The notes beneath the pieces are model-generated. The model saw only the letters and a program-made list of their open reading frames with translations, made no database searches and was not told where the DNA came from. A stretch of 64,000 nucleotides of DNA from Aquitalea magnusonii (GTDB lineage Bacteria; Pseudomonadota; Gammaproteobacteria; Burkholderiales; Chromobacteriaceae): contig NZ_AP018823.1 in assembly GCF_002217795.2 (NCBI RefSeq), forward strand, positions 4,588,001-4,652,000, given 5' to 3'. Position numbers and translations under genes: made by a program. Shown here in pieces: positions 10,367-20,179 of this stretch (the stretch's first letter is position 1; the number at the start of each line of letters is the position of its first letter).

Positions 10367-11650
10367 ATGACCGTCCCACATCTGTCCACCGCACTGACCG
10401 GCCCGCTGCTGGAACTGGAAAGCCGCATTCTGACCGCCCAACCCCATATCGAGCACTGGTTCCGCAGTCAGTGGCATAACCATGCCGCGCCGTTCTACGG
10501 TTCGGTTGACCTGCGTAACAGCGGTTTCAAGCTGGCCCCGGTAGACATGAACCTGTTCCCTGGCGGACACAACAATCTCAATCCGGACTTCCTGCCGCTG
10601 TCCATCCAGGCTGCGCAGGCTGCGGTGGAAAAAGTCTGTCCGGAAGCGCGCAGCATCCTGCTGATTCCGGAAAACCACACCCGCAATACCTTCTATCTGC
10701 AAAATGTGGCCACGCTGGTACATATTTTCGAGCAAGCCGGTCTGAGGGTGCGCCTGGGTACGCTGAACCCGGAAATCACCGCAGTCACCGAACTGACCAG
10801 CGCCGGCGGCGACATCGTCAAACTGGAACCCATCCTGCGCCAGGGCAACCGCCTGCGGCTGGCAGATGGCTTCAACCCCTGCGTGGTGCTGCTGAATAAT
10901 GATTTGTCCGGCGGCATTCCCGACATCCTGAAGGATCTGGAACAAAACCTGCTGCCGCCGCTGCATGCCGGCTGGGCGGTACGCCGCAAGAGCAACCACT
11001 TTACCGCCTACGACCAGGTGGCCGAGCAGTTTGCCCAACTGATTTCCATCGACCCGTGGATGATCAACCCCTACTTCGTCAACTGTAACGGGCTGGACTT
11101 CCACGCCCGCCAGGGCGAGGACGCGCTGGCCGAAGCCGTGGCCGGCACGTTGGACAAGATCGCGGCCAAATATCGTGAATACGGCATCAAGAACGACCCC
11201 TTCGTCATCGTCAAGGCCGATGCCGGTACCTATGGCATGGGCGTGATGAGCGTGAAGAGCCCGGAAGAGGTCATCGGGCTGAACCGCAAGGCACGCAACA
11301 AGATGTCGGTGGTGAAAGAAGGGCTGGAAGTCTCCGAAGTCATCGTGCAGGAAGGTGTGTACACCTTCGAAACCGTGGACGACGCGGTGGCCGAGCCGGT
11401 GGTGTACATGATGGACCGCTTTGTCACCGGTGGTTTCTACCGCGTGCATACCGGCCGTGGCATTGACGAAAACCTCAACGCACCGGGCATGCAGTTTGTA
11501 CCGCTGTCGTTCGAAACCCCCTGCCTGCCGGACAAGCACGGCTCGCCGGACTGTGCGCCCAACCGCTTCTACGCCTATGGTGTGATTGCCCGTCTGGCGC
11601 TGCTGGCCGCCGCGCTGGAGCTGGAAAACACCGACCCCGAGCGCGACTGA
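10367..11650 (+). CDS. gshA: glutamate--cysteine ligase (proteobacterial GshA, Acidithiobacillus type)
   Basis: A 427-residue protein of the gshA class found in many Beta- and some Gammaproteobacteria, distinct from the E. coli class. It makes gamma-glutamylcysteine from Glu, Cys and ATP, the first step to glutathione. Recognisable blocks are FYGSVDLRNSGFKLAPVDMN, FPGGHNNLNPDFLPLS and VKADAGTYGMGVMSVKSPEE. GGGGAG lies before the ATG at 10367. The gene leads a tight unit with the LprI-like gene (4-base gap) and gshB, which completes glutathione synthesis. Confidence 0.92.
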   Translation: MTVPHLSTALTGPLLELESRILTAQPHIEHWFRSQWHNHAAPFYGSVDLRNSGFKLAPVDMNLFPGGHNNLNPDFLPLSIQAAQAAVEKVCPEARSILLIPENHTRNTFYLQNVATLVHIFEQAGLRVRLGTLNPEITAVTELTSAGGDIVKLEPILRQGNRLRLADGFNPCVVLLNNDLSGGIPDILKDLEQNLLPPLHAGWAVRRKSNHFTAYDQVAEQFAQLISIDPWMINPYFVNCNGLDFHARQGEDALAEAVAGTLDKIAAKYREYGIKNDPFVIVKADAGTYGMGVMSVKSPEEVIGLNRKARNKMSVVKEGLEVSEVIVQEGVYTFETVDDAVAEPVVYMMDRFVTGGFYRVHTGRGIDENLNAPGMQFVPLSFETPCLPDKHGSPDCAPNRFYAYGVIARLALLAAALELENTDPERD

Positions 11651-11654
11651 GTCC

Positions 11655-12581
11655 ATGCCTGCCCTGCGCCGCTTGCTGCTGTGGCTGCTGCTTCTGTTGC
11701 CAATGCTGGCGACAGCAGCCAGCTTTGATTGCAGCAAGGCGGCAACGGCCACCGAGCAGGCCATCTGCCGCCAGCCGGAACTCTCCGTGCTGGACGAGCA
11801 AGTGGCTGCCGCCTACCGGCAGCACAATCAGCAAGGCCTGCTGCAAGACAACCAGCGCCAGTGGCTGGCTGGCCCGCGTGCCGAGTGCAAGGCCGATGCC
11901 ACCTGCCTGCAAAGTGTCTATAAAGAGCGACTGGAGCAGTTGCAGCACGCGCAGCTGGTCCGTCAGCAAATCGACAATGCCATGCCGGCTTACCGCTTTG
12001 ACATCACGTTGCTCGACTGGGGCGAGCATGGCTGGGCAGCCGAAGGCCCGGCCATCATCAACATCATCGATAAACGCAGCCAGCGCCGCATTCAGCAACT
12101 GCGGCTGGATAATGTTTTCATGCCGCGTGATGCAGGCAAGCCGCTGCTCAATAGCCCTCAGGGGTATGGTTTGCAGTGGGATGATTTCGACTTCGACGGC
12201 CATATCGATTTTGCGGTGCAAAAGGATAATACTGGCCCCTATGGCGGCCCCACCTACCGGGTTTACCTGTACGACACGGCTCGCAAGCAATTTGTGCTCA
12301 ACGATGAATTATCAACGCTGACCGAAGAAAACCTGGGCCTGTTCCAGGTGGATGCCAAGCGCAAGCGACTGCGTACCTTTGCCAAGAGCGGCTGCTGTTA
12401 CCACGAAACCACCGATTACCAGTTCGACGCCCGCCACCATTTGCAGGCCGTGGAGCGGCTGATCGAGGACGCGCAGGACCCGGCAGGCAAAGAGGTGCGC
12501 GTCACCCGCGAAACCCTGGTCAATGGCCGCTGGAAAACATCGACCCGGCGCTATGCGCTGGACGCCTACTATCATCAATGA
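11655..12581 (+). CDS. secreted LprI/DUF1311-domain protein
   Basis: 308 residues with a signal peptide rich in leucine ([18 protein letters not shown]). Residues about 25-95 carry the cysteine pattern of the LprI N-terminal domain ([20 protein letters not shown] and [18 protein letters not shown]). The C-terminal two thirds is a beta-rich domain with [12 protein letters not shown], which I do not assign to a named family. LprI of Mycobacterium is a lysozyme inhibitor; whether this one is similar is unknown. It sits between gshA and gshB and is probably co-transcribed with both. Confidence 0.75.
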   Translation: MPALRRLLLWLLLLLPMLATAASFDCSKAATATEQAICRQPELSVLDEQVAAAYRQHNQQGLLQDNQRQWLAGPRAECKADATCLQSVYKERLEQLQHAQLVRQQIDNAMPAYRFDITLLDWGEHGWAAEGPAIINIIDKRSQRRIQQLRLDNVFMPRDAGKPLLNSPQGYGLQWDDFDFDGHIDFAVQKDNTGPYGGPTYRVYLYDTARKQFVLNDELSTLTEENLGLFQVDAKRKRLRTFAKSGCCYHETTDYQFDARHHLQAVERLIEDAQDPAGKEVRVTRETLVNGRWKTSTRRYALDAYYHQ

Positions 12582-12624
12582 ATCCGACGGCCCCAGCTGG
12601 CCGCCCCCAACTCTGGAGAGCAGC

Positions 12625-13581
12625 ATGCGTATCCTGTTCATCGCCGACCCGCTGGAACAGTTCAAGATTTACAAGGACACCACCTTCGCCATGATGGAAG
12701 AGGCGGCGCGCCGCGGCCATGCCATCAGCTATGCCCAGGCGCACCAGCTGTCAGTGGAAGGCGGCCGTCTGCTGGTGGATGCCCGAGGCCTTACCGTCAC
12801 CGATGAGCGCAAGGGAGACCACCCGGCCTGGTACAAGCTGGATGATGTGCATCGCCAGCCGCTGACCGCCTTCAATGCGGTGGTGATGCGCAAGGACCCG
12901 CCGTTCGACATGGAATACCTGTACGCCTCCCAGCTGTTCACGCTGGCCGAAGCGCAGGGCGTCAAGGTATTCACCAGCGGTCAGGCCCTGCGGGACTTTA
13001 ACGAAAAGCTGGCCATCCTGAACTTCCCGGAACTGACCGCGCCCACCATGATCACCGGTGAAACCCCGCGCCTGAAAGCCTTTATCCGCCAGCATCTGGA
13101 TGTGATTCTCAAGCCGCTGGACAGCATGGGTGGCGACAGCATTTTCCGGGTGACCCCGAACGACCCCAACCTGTCGGTGATTCTGGAAACCATCACCCTG
13201 CGCGGCAAGCGCACCATCATGGCCCAGCGTTACATCCCGGAAATCCGCGATGGCGACAAGCGCGTGCTGGTGATTGACGGCGTGCCGGTGGACTACTGCC
13301 TGGCACGCATTCCGGCCGCCGGTGAAACCCGTGGCAACCTGGCAGCCGGTGGTCGTGGCGAAGCCCGCCCGCTCAGTGCCCGTGACCGCGAAATTGCCGA
13401 AGCGGTGGGTCCGGAGCTGAAAAAGCGCGGCATCCTGCTGGCCGGTCTGGATGTGATCGGCAATTACCTGACCGAAGTGAATGTCACCAGCCCCACCTGC
13501 TTCCGCGAAATCATGGATCAGACCGGCCTGAACGTTGCCGGCCTGTACATCGACGCACTGGAACGTGCCACCGCACATTAA
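12625..13581 (+). CDS. gshB: glutathione synthetase
   Basis: 318 residues, normal for bacterial GshB, an ATP-grasp enzyme that joins glycine to gamma-glutamylcysteine. Motifs include [20 protein letters not shown] at the N-terminus, [15 protein letters not shown], and [15 protein letters not shown]. The catalytic end reads [19 protein letters not shown]. The start at 12625 is chosen from GGAGAG upstream and the family N-terminus. Third gene of the glutathione unit. Confidence 0.96.
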   Translation: MRILFIADPLEQFKIYKDTTFAMMEEAARRGHAISYAQAHQLSVEGGRLLVDARGLTVTDERKGDHPAWYKLDDVHRQPLTAFNAVVMRKDPPFDMEYLYASQLFTLAEAQGVKVFTSGQALRDFNEKLAILNFPELTAPTMITGETPRLKAFIRQHLDVILKPLDSMGGDSIFRVTPNDPNLSVILETITLRGKRTIMAQRYIPEIRDGDKRVLVIDGVPVDYCLARIPAAGETRGNLAAGGRGEARPLSARDREIAEAVGPELKKRGILLAGLDVIGNYLTEVNVTSPTCFREIMDQTGLNVAGLYIDALERATAH

Positions 13582-13729
13582 GCCTTGCCATCAGCCTGTC
13601 ATCTGCCGGCGGCACCATCGCCGCTGGCCGTCCGGCAAGTCAGGCTTGCTGCACTGCAGGGCAGGGCTTAACATGCCGCTCGCCAGATTGGCACCACCCG
13701 GCTGACACTGCGCAATCACAGGACCCGAC

Positions 13730-14116
13730 ATGAGCAAGCATGAGGAAAGCCCGTTCAAGGGCAAGACCGGCATTCGCCGATTGATCAACGCCTTTGGCTA
13801 TTCGCTGGACGGCATCAAGGCGGCCTTCCGCCATGAAGATGCCTTCCGCCAACTGGCCTTGCTGGCCATCATCCTCATTCCCACCGCCCTGTTCATCGTG
13901 CCGGCCAGCCCGCTGGCCCGTGCGCTGCTGGTGGCCAGTTCGCTGGCGACCCTGGTGATCGAACTGCTCAATTCCGCCATCGAGGCAGCAGTGGACCACA
14001 CTTCTCTGGAGCGCCACCCGCTGGCCAAGCGTGCCAAGGACATGGGCAGCGCGGCCCAGTTGCTCGGCCTGATCAATCTGGCCGCCATGTGGTCGCTGGT
14101 GTTGTTCGGCCACTAG
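13730..14116 (+). CDS. dgkA: diacylglycerol kinase
   Basis: 128 residues, close to the 122 of E. coli DgkA. This small trimeric inner-membrane enzyme phosphorylates diacylglycerol to phosphatidate. Three membrane helices are visible; the catalytic segment is VIELLNSAIEAAVDHTSLE with the essential Glu and Asn residues, and DMGSAAQLLGLIN follows. Its last four bases overlap the stop of the convergent membrane protein gene at 14113. Confidence 0.95.
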   Translation: MSKHEESPFKGKTGIRRLINAFGYSLDGIKAAFRHEDAFRQLALLAIILIPTALFIVPASPLARALLVASSLATLVIELLNSAIEAAVDHTSLERHPLAKRAKDMGSAAQLLGLINLAAMWSLVLFGH

Positions 14117-14862
14117 GCTGCCAGCAAACGGCGTGACAGCAGTTGCAAGCCAATGGCCGTGGCGGCAGCCAGCAAGAACGCCAGATTGCCGTCCATCTGC
14201 GGTAGCAAGAGCCACAAGGCCAGACAAAAGCCGGCAAAGCCAAGCCGACCCAGCAGCATGCCGCGCAACAATGCCTGCGTTGCCGCCACGCCTTGTGTCC
14301 GCTGGGTTGCCACCGCCATCACCACCGCCAGCAGCGGGAAAACAGCCAGCATTCCACTCCAGCGCGCCCCCAGATGGCTGGCGGCCAGGCTGACCAGCAA
14401 GGTCAGTACGGTGGCTGCCAGCATTCGCAAGCCCAGGGTTTCATTCACCGCAGCCACCACGCCTGACAGGGCCGGGCGGGGCAGGCAGACGCTGTTGATC
14501 AGCACCGCCAGCAGTGCCATGGTGACGGCGGCGGGGAGTGTCAGGGTCAGGCTTTGCAGCAGACAGGCGGCCAGCAGCCAGCCGCACAGCGCAAATATCA
14601 GCGTCAGCGGCCAGGCAAAGCGGGCAGCCAGGCGGGCATAGATCAGGTTGAACAATTCGGAGGCGGCAATGGCGGCAATGGCCTGCAGCGCGGCACTGGC
14701 AGCAAACGCCGGGCCATGTTCCCGCATCAGCAGCCACAGGATGGGCCCGGCCACCACCGGCAGGCCGGCCATCCAGCCCGCTCGGTGTGGGCCCCAATAG
14801 CGTGCCACCAGGGCCAGCAGGAAGAGAAAGGCAGGAACCAGCGTCAGTTTCAGTAACAGCAT
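14113..14862 (-). CDS. multi-pass membrane protein of unknown function
   Basis: 249 residues, very rich in Leu and Ala, with about seven or eight predicted membrane helices and few charged residues. It has no motif I can name. GLPVVAGPILWLLMREHGPA near residue 35 looks like a conserved loop, and a similar pair of helices appears in the second half, so an internal duplication is possible. The gene stands alone on minus, overlapping the end of dgkA by four bases. Confidence 0.7.
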   Translation of the reverse strand: MLLLKLTLVPAFLFLLALVARYWGPHRAGWMAGLPVVAGPILWLLMREHGPAFAASAALQAIAAIAASELFNLIYARLAARFAWPLTLIFALCGWLLAACLLQSLTLTLPAAVTMALLAVLINSVCLPRPALSGVVAAVNETLGLRMLAATVLTLLVSLAASHLGARWSGMLAVFPLLAVVMAVATQRTQGVAATQALLRGMLLGRLGFAGFCLALWLLLPQMDGNLAFLLAAATAIGLQLLSRRLLAA

Positions 14863-14987
14863 GCGGTGGGGTCGGCCGGATAATCCGATAGCATAACATG
14901 CGCTGGCATGCTCAGGCCGTCAGTAGCTGTCGCCAGTCCGCCTTCTGTGTATGCTGGGGCCTTCCCCATCAAGCTGGAGGAAAACGC

Positions 14988-15365
14988 ATGCTGTCACCTG
15001 CCGAATCCGGCGTGGAAGAGCTGGTGCTCAATCTGGTGCTATGGCTGAAACTGGCGGTGGAGGCTAGCGGTGCCGTGGTGATTGGCATCGGCGTACTGGT
15101 GGCCGGGGTGCGCTACCTGCAACGCTGCCTTGAGCCGGGCATGGCGCAATTCAATGCAGTGCGGCTGAGTTTTGCCCGCTTTCTGGCACTGGCGCTGGAA
15201 TTGCAACTGGCGGCCGATATCCTGTCCACCGCCGTGGCACCCAGTTGGGACCAGATCGGCAAGCTGGCTGCCATTGCCGTATTGCGTACCGCGCTCAACT
15301 TTTTTCTGGGCAAGGAAATCCGCGAAACCGAGCAGGAAGACAAGTCCGGCACCAACCGTGGCTGA
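14988..15365 (+). CDS. DUF1622-family membrane protein
   Basis: 125 residues with two or three membrane helices. It resembles the DUF1622 family: LELQLAADILSTAVAPSWDQ and LAAIAVLRTALNFFLGKEIR are the typical conserved blocks. Function is unknown in the family. CTGGAGGA upstream supports the ATG at 14988. Confidence 0.8.
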   Translation: MLSPAESGVEELVLNLVLWLKLAVEASGAVVIGIGVLVAGVRYLQRCLEPGMAQFNAVRLSFARFLALALELQLAADILSTAVAPSWDQIGKLAAIAVLRTALNFFLGKEIRETEQEDKSGTNRG

Positions 15366-15440
15366 CACCATGGTGTAGCGCCGCGGCGGCAAGGCGCGGC
15401 GACGCTAATCGGACAAGGCTGTGGATGGTTGTTCGCGCGG

Positions 15441-15836
15441 TCAGGCGTCGGTCCTGACCGGCTGGCGCCGGTAAAGATAACCGGGGTAAACGCGGATGCA
15501 GCCGCTATCGTCTTCTACCTTGCCATATTCGCCGACCAGTTCCCAACGGGCGCCATCTGCCTGCAAAACGCGGTAAACCGGGCTGCCAGCCTGGTAAAAC
15601 ATCAGTTCGTTGCCGTGGAAATGGTCCAGCGGCAAGAGCGGATGCTGACTGGGCAGCACCAGCAGCATGGCGGCGGTACGCTCATCCATGTCGGCCAGTT
15701 GCTCCCGGTCGGCCACCACCATGCCGCAGAATGCCAGCAGGAAGGCAATGGGAAGCATCAGCCAATGGCCGCTGGCCAGGCCAAACAGAGTCAGTACCGA
15801 TGCACCGGTAAAAAAGAAGCTGCTATGTGTTTTCAT
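15441..15836 (-). CDS. hypothetical membrane-anchored protein
   Basis: 131 residues with two adjacent N-terminal hydrophobic helices and a soluble C-terminal domain of about 85 residues (YQAGSPVYRVLQADGARWEL). I do not recognise a family. It is a single gene, and the 293-base spacer to topA on its upstream side contains only the topA terminator and a GC-rich inverted repeat near 15875-15900. Confidence 0.6.
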   Translation of the reverse strand: MKTHSSFFFTGASVLTLFGLASGHWLMLPIAFLLAFCGMVVADREQLADMDERTAAMLLVLPSQHPLLPLDHFHGNELMFYQAGSPVYRVLQADGARWELVGEYGKVEDDSGCIRVYPGYLYRRQPVRTDA

Positions 15837-16073
15837 GATGTGTGCTTTGCCGGGGGTGGCCCGTAAAACGACGAACGCCGCCTGTCATGGCGGCGGCGTA
15901 TGGTTCGGAAACGATGTGGCCCGTCGCAAGAGCCCTCAGACTGTTTAGCTGTTTACGGTTTAGCCTGATTTCTGAATTATATGGCGACTTTTCTGAACTT
16001 GATTAATAAAATCAGTGCATTGCCAATGCTGTTGGCGTAGCGCCGCTGCTTGCATGGTTTGGCTGCCATGGCC

Positions 16074-16104
16074 AAAAAAACAACGCCACCCGAAGGTGGC
16101 GTTG
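16074..16104 (-). terminator. intrinsic terminator of topA
   Basis: On the minus strand the stem CAACGCCACC (loop TTCG) GGTGGCGTTG is followed by TTTTTTT (16080-16074). It lies 25 bases after the topA stop. Confidence 0.9.
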
Positions 16105-16129
16105 TGTCATACCGACTGCAGGCCGCAGT

Positions 16130-18427
16130 TTACTCTTCTGCCGGCTTGGCTTCCGGCGGGGCAATCACCTCGCTGTAGCCGCATTCCTTCTGCGGGCAGA
16201 CTTTCTCGGTACCACGACGCTTGGTGGTCTTGATGGTGAGAATCGGCCAGTTGCACTTGGGGCAGGGCTCGGCCACCGGCGGGTTCCAGATGGCGTACTT
16301 GCACTTGGGGTAGGTATTGCAGCTGTAGAACAGCTTGCCGTAGCGGCTCTTGCGCTCGATCAGGTGGCCGGACTTGCACTCCGGGCATTCCACGCCGGTG
16401 TCACGCGGTTTTTCCAGCGGTTCGATGTGCTTGCACTTGGGGTAGTTGGCGCAGCCGATGAACTTGCCGTAACGACCCTTCTTGATGTGCAGCGCACCGC
16501 CACAGTCCGGGCAGACCCGGTCTTCGATCACCGTCGGGGCTTCGGCTTCTTCTGCCGCCTGCTCGGCGGTTTCACCGATATTGCGGGTGTAGTCGCAGTC
16601 CGGATAACCGGTGCAGGCAATGAAGCGGCCACGCTTGCCAAACTTGATCGACAAGGGCTTGCTGCATTTGGGGCAGGCTTCGTCCAGGCTTTCGGTGGTG
16701 ACTTCGGCGCGGGAAATGCTTTCCTTTTCGGCAATCTGCTTGGAAAAGCCCTTCCAGAAACTGTCCATCACCGGCACCCACTCGCGCTGGCCGCTGGCAA
16801 TGTCATCCAACTGGTTTTCCAGCTTGGCGGTGAAGTTGTAGTCCACGTACTGGCTGAAATGTTCAGTCAGGAACTTGTTGACGATGTCGCCGGTATCGGT
16901 GGGCAAGAAGCGCTTCTTGTCCAGGATCACGTATTCACGGTCTTTCAGCGTGGAGATGATGCTGGCGTAGGTGGACGGACGGCCGATGCCGAATTCTTCC
17001 AGTGCCTTCACCAGACTGGCTTCGGAGAAGCGCGGCGGCGGCTGGGTGAAGTGCTGTTCACCGTACAGCTTGTCCACCGGCAGGCTGTCGCCTTCTTCCA
17101 GCAGCGGCAGCTTGGCGTTGTCCTCGTCCTCGGCATCGTCCACGTCTTCTTCGTACACGGCCAGGAAGCCGGCAAAGGTCTGTACCTGACCGCTGGCGCG
17201 GAAGATGCCTTCGCCTACGGTGATGTCCACGCTGGTGGTGTCAAACTTGGCCGGAGCCATCTGGCAGGCCAGGGTACGCTTCCACACCATGTCGTACAGC
17301 TTGAACTGGTCGGTGGTGAGGAAGGGTTTGACCGATTCCGGCGTGCGCAGGATAGAGGTCGGGCGGATGGCCTCGTGCGCTTCCTGTGCGTTCTTGGACT
17401 TGTTCTTGTAGGCGACCGGGTTTTTCGGCAGGAAGTCGTTGTTGAAGGTGTCGCCGATATAAGTACGGATTTCTTCAACGGCTTCGTTGGCCAGTGCCAC
17501 CGAGTCGGTACGCATATAGGTGATCAGACCCACCGTGCCCTGGCCGATGTCGATACCTTCATACAGCTGCTGCGCGGTACGCATGGTGCGGTCGGTGGTC
17601 ATGCCCAGCTTGCGCACGGCTTCCTGTTGCAGCGTGGAGGTGGTGAAGGGCGCGGCGGGGCTGCGCGACTTCTTTTTCTTCTCGATGCTGGTGACGGTGG
17701 CCGGCTGGTTTTGCAGGCGGGCCAGAATGTCGGCGTGTTCGGCATCACCGGGAATGTCGAACTGATCCAGTTTTTTGCCGGCAAGCTGGGTCAGCTTGGC
17801 GGAAAACTTGGTACGGCCCTTGTGGCTGTCCAGATGCACCGACCAGTATTCCTGCTGCACAAAGGCCTTGATCTCGTTTTCGCGTTCGCAGATCAGGCGC
17901 AGCGCCGGGCTTTGTACCCGCCCTGCCGACAGGCCGCGGCGGATTTTTTTCCACAGCAGCGGCGACAGGTTGAAACCCACCAGATAGTCCAGCGCCCGGC
18001 GTGCCTGCTGGGCATCCACCAGGTCCTGTGCCACTTCGCGCGGGTTGCCGATGGCTTCCAGTACCGCGTTCTTGGTGATTTCGTGGAACACCACGCGCTG
18101 GGCGGTCTTGTCCTTCAGCAGTTTCTTGCTGTTGAGGATTTGCACCAGGTGCCAGGAAATGGCTTCGCCTTCGCGGTCCGGGTCAGTTGCCAGGTAGACA
18201 TGGTCGACTTCGGCCACGGCCTTGACGATGGCATCAACGTGTTTGCTGTTGCGGGCGATCAGCTGGTATTTCATGGCGAAGCCCTTTTCAGGGTCTACCG
18301 CACCGTTTTTGGGTACCAGATCGCGCACGTGACCGTAGGAGGCCAGGACTTCAAAGTCCGGTCCCAGGTATTTCTTCAGCGTTTTTGCCTTGGATGGCGA
18401 CTCAACGATCAAGAGGCTGGAGGGCAT
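16130..18427 (-). CDS. topA: DNA topoisomerase I (type IA)
   Basis: 765 residues. The enzyme relaxes negative supercoils by a transient 5'-phosphotyrosine link. The Toprim motif LATDPDREGEA is at residues 79-89; the active-site tyrosine is Y304 in GLITYMRTDS. The C-terminus has four Cys4 zinc-ribbon repeats (for example CPKCSKPLSIKFG with CTGYPDC; CPDCGGALHIKKG with CANYPKC). The last one ends CPQKEC close to the C-terminus. smg and dprA lie upstream, a gene order common in Betaproteobacteria, but a terminator separates smg from topA. Confidence 0.97.
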   Translation of the reverse strand: MPSSLLIVESPSKAKTLKKYLGPDFEVLASYGHVRDLVPKNGAVDPEKGFAMKYQLIARNSKHVDAIVKAVAEVDHVYLATDPDREGEAISWHLVQILNSKKLLKDKTAQRVVFHEITKNAVLEAIGNPREVAQDLVDAQQARRALDYLVGFNLSPLLWKKIRRGLSAGRVQSPALRLICERENEIKAFVQQEYWSVHLDSHKGRTKFSAKLTQLAGKKLDQFDIPGDAEHADILARLQNQPATVTSIEKKKKSRSPAAPFTTSTLQQEAVRKLGMTTDRTMRTAQQLYEGIDIGQGTVGLITYMRTDSVALANEAVEEIRTYIGDTFNNDFLPKNPVAYKNKSKNAQEAHEAIRPTSILRTPESVKPFLTTDQFKLYDMVWKRTLACQMAPAKFDTTSVDITVGEGIFRASGQVQTFAGFLAVYEEDVDDAEDEDNAKLPLLEEGDSLPVDKLYGEQHFTQPPPRFSEASLVKALEEFGIGRPSTYASIISTLKDREYVILDKKRFLPTDTGDIVNKFLTEHFSQYVDYNFTAKLENQLDDIASGQREWVPVMDSFWKGFSKQIAEKESISRAEVTTESLDEACPKCSKPLSIKFGKRGRFIACTGYPDCDYTRNIGETAEQAAEEAEAPTVIEDRVCPDCGGALHIKKGRYGKFIGCANYPKCKHIEPLEKPRDTGVECPECKSGHLIERKSRYGKLFYSCNTYPKCKYAIWNPPVAEPCPKCNWPILTIKTTKRRGTEKVCPQKECGYSEVIAPPEAKPAEE

Positions 18428-18505
18428 GTTTTCGTTTCAGTGTGTACCGGAAACATCCGGCTGATAGCGGTTCTATCTATCAAATAAAGCAAGAGCGCAA
18501 ATAAA

Positions 18506-18530
18506 ACAAGAGCGCATTTGGCGCTCTTGT
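18506..18530 (-). terminator. intrinsic terminator after smg
   Basis: Stem ACAAGAGCGC (18506-18515) pairs with GCGCTCTTGT (18521-18530); on the minus strand TTTTAT follows. A second partial copy of AAGAGCGC lies at 18491-18498. Confidence 0.85.
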
Positions 18531-18596
18531 CAAAATTCCCTGCCGTTATCATCAGGCGAGGCGGGATGGTAAGCCCGTACCGCCAGCGCTGACAAG

Positions 18597-19055
18597 TCAT
18601 TGCATGGTTGGTTCGCCGTGAATGGCGTCCAGCAGTTCTTCCCCCAAGAGGATGGGCAGTTCCGCTTTTTGTGCCCACAACACCATCAGCGCCACCAGCT
18701 TGGCTGAGCCAACATTGATGTCATCGTCCGGCAGCTCGCACAGGCGGTCGATTACCATTTCACGTTGCGATGGCGAGAGTGCGCCGTGATCTTCCAGAAA
18801 CTGGATCAGGCCGCGCACTTCGGTGGGCAGGCGTTCCAGTTCGACATCGGCGTAGATGCGCATGCCGGAGGCATCGTCAGCGCTGGCATACAGGCCGTCC
18901 ACCATATTGGCGACATTGTCCAGCCAGTCCAGCGCGTCGTTGATTTCCTCGTCCTCGAAGCCGGCGGCCTCGAGCTGGCGCATCAGGGAGCCGCGGTCGC
19001 CAAAGGCGTCCGGGTCACGGTACTGCTCGAACAAATAAGTGAGAACGTCAAACAT
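18597..19055 (-). CDS. smg: Smg family protein (DUF494)
   Basis: 152 residues, acidic and mostly helical, matching the DUF494/Smg family: MFDVLTYLFEQYRDPD at the start and ELPILLGEELLDAIHGEPTM at the end. The gene is nearly always between dprA and topA in Beta- and Gammaproteobacteria, but its biochemical role is unknown. It starts 41 bases after dprA. Confidence 0.92.
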   Translation of the reverse strand: MFDVLTYLFEQYRDPDAFGDRGSLMRQLEAAGFEDEEINDALDWLDNVANMVDGLYASADDASGMRIYADVELERLPTEVRGLIQFLEDHGALSPSQREMVIDRLCELPDDDINVGSAKLVALMVLWAQKAELPILLGEELLDAIHGEPTMQ

Positions 19056-19096
19056 CAGGTCTTCTTCAAATGGGCTGCCACATGATCCGGTCCGGG

Positions 19097-20179
19097 TCAG
19101 ACCAGCCGCTGGACCTGCCCACCGGGCAAGCTGGCGAGCTTGCCGGCAAGCTCCAGCTCGAGCAGCATCGCGTAAAGCTCCCCCTGCGTCAACCCGAGTT
19201 GCAATGCAAGCGTCTCGCTGCTCACCGGATCAAAGCCCATCTGCGACAAAACCGGGTGCTCCGCCGCCTGCTCATCTGCTGTGTTGCGTGGTGCTGGCGG
19301 GGTGGTCACTGCCGGGCGGCCAATCTCTTCCAGCACATCGTCCACCGTTTCGATCAGCCGGGCACCTTCCTTCAGCAGCCGATGGCAGCCCCGCGCCTGC
19401 GGATTATGGATGGAGCCGGGAACGGCCATCACTTCGCGGCCATATTCACCGGAGAGCCTGGCGGTAATCAGCGAGCCGGAATTGATATTGGCCTCCACCA
19501 CCAGGCAGCCGCGCGACAAGCCGGCAATGATGCGGTTGCGGCGTGGAAAGTGGCTGGCCAGCGGTCCTGCTCCCAGCGGGAATTCAGACAGGATCAGGCC
19601 GGCACTGCCGATGTGATGGGCCAGTTCACGGTTGCTGGCCGGGTAGACGCGGTCGATGCCGGTGCCGATAACGGCAATGGTGGAGCCGGCTTCCTGCAAG
19701 GCACCGCGATGGGAAGCGGCGTCGATGCCGCTGGCCAGGCCGCTGACAATGGTGTAGCCCACGGCGGATAGGCGACGGGAAAACTCCTCGGCAATCTGCT
19801 TGCCCGGTGGCGTGGCACTGCGGCTGCCCACCATGGCCAGCATGGGGCGTTGCAGCAGTGCGCGCTGGCCACGGGCAAACAACAGCGGGGGCGGCGAGGC
19901 GGTTTCGGCCAGTGCTTGCGGATAGTCGTCGTCCTGCAGGCTAAGCAGGGTGCAGTCAGGCTGGCTTGCCCAGGTCAGCGCCGCTTCCACCGCCGGGCCA
20001 GCCAGTTGCTCACGCAGGGCAAGCGCCGCCTCCTGGCCAATGATGGGGGTGGTCTGGGCAGTGCTGGCGGCAACGGCGTGGCTGGCTGATCCGAAGCGGG
20101 CAATCAGTTTGAGAAAACCGGCCGGACCGATGCCAGGGGTCAGTGCCAGCAGCAGCCAGTCTGCCGTGGACTGGCTCAT
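19097..20179 (-). CDS. dprA: DNA-processing protein DprA
   Basis: 360 residues. DprA binds incoming single-stranded DNA during natural transformation and loads RecA. The Rossmann-like core is clear: MVGSRSATPPGKQIAEEF, GLASGIDAASHRGAL, AVIGTGIDRVYPASNREL, FPRRNRIIAGLS and SGSLITARLSGEYGREVMAV. The C-terminal 65 residues form the winged-helix domain seen in many DprA. Its ATG overlaps the stop of the LysM gene (20176-20179), so the two are coupled. Confidence 0.96.
   Translation of the reverse strand: MSQSTADWLLLALTPGIGPAGFLKLIARFGSASHAVAASTAQTTPIIGQEAALALREQLAGPAVEAALTWASQPDCTLLSLQDDDYPQALAETASPPPLLFARGQRALLQRPMLAMVGSRSATPPGKQIAEEFSRRLSAVGYTIVSGLASGIDAASHRGALQEAGSTIAVIGTGIDRVYPASNRELAHHIGSAGLILSEFPLGAGPLASHFPRRNRIIAGLSRGCLVVEANINSGSLITARLSGEYGREVMAVPGSIHNPQARGCHRLLKEGARLIETVDDVLEEIGRPAVTTPPAPRNTADEQAAEHPVLSQMGFDPVSSETLALQLGLTQGELYAMLLELELAGKLASLPGGQVQRLV

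Noticed and set aside
10355..11764. A 469-codon frame antisense to gshA
   Set aside because: It crosses the gshA start and the LprI signal peptide in reverse and shows no family resemblance.
15867..15907. GC-rich inverted repeat near CGCCGCC/GGCGGCG as a terminator
   Set aside because: No U tract in either direction and no gene end close enough on the plus strand; it could be chance in GC-rich DNA.
16364..18487. A 707-codon open frame antisense to topA
   Set aside because: topA is complete with all motifs and the plus-strand frame has the composition of an antisense shadow (many Val, Gly, Phe, no motif).
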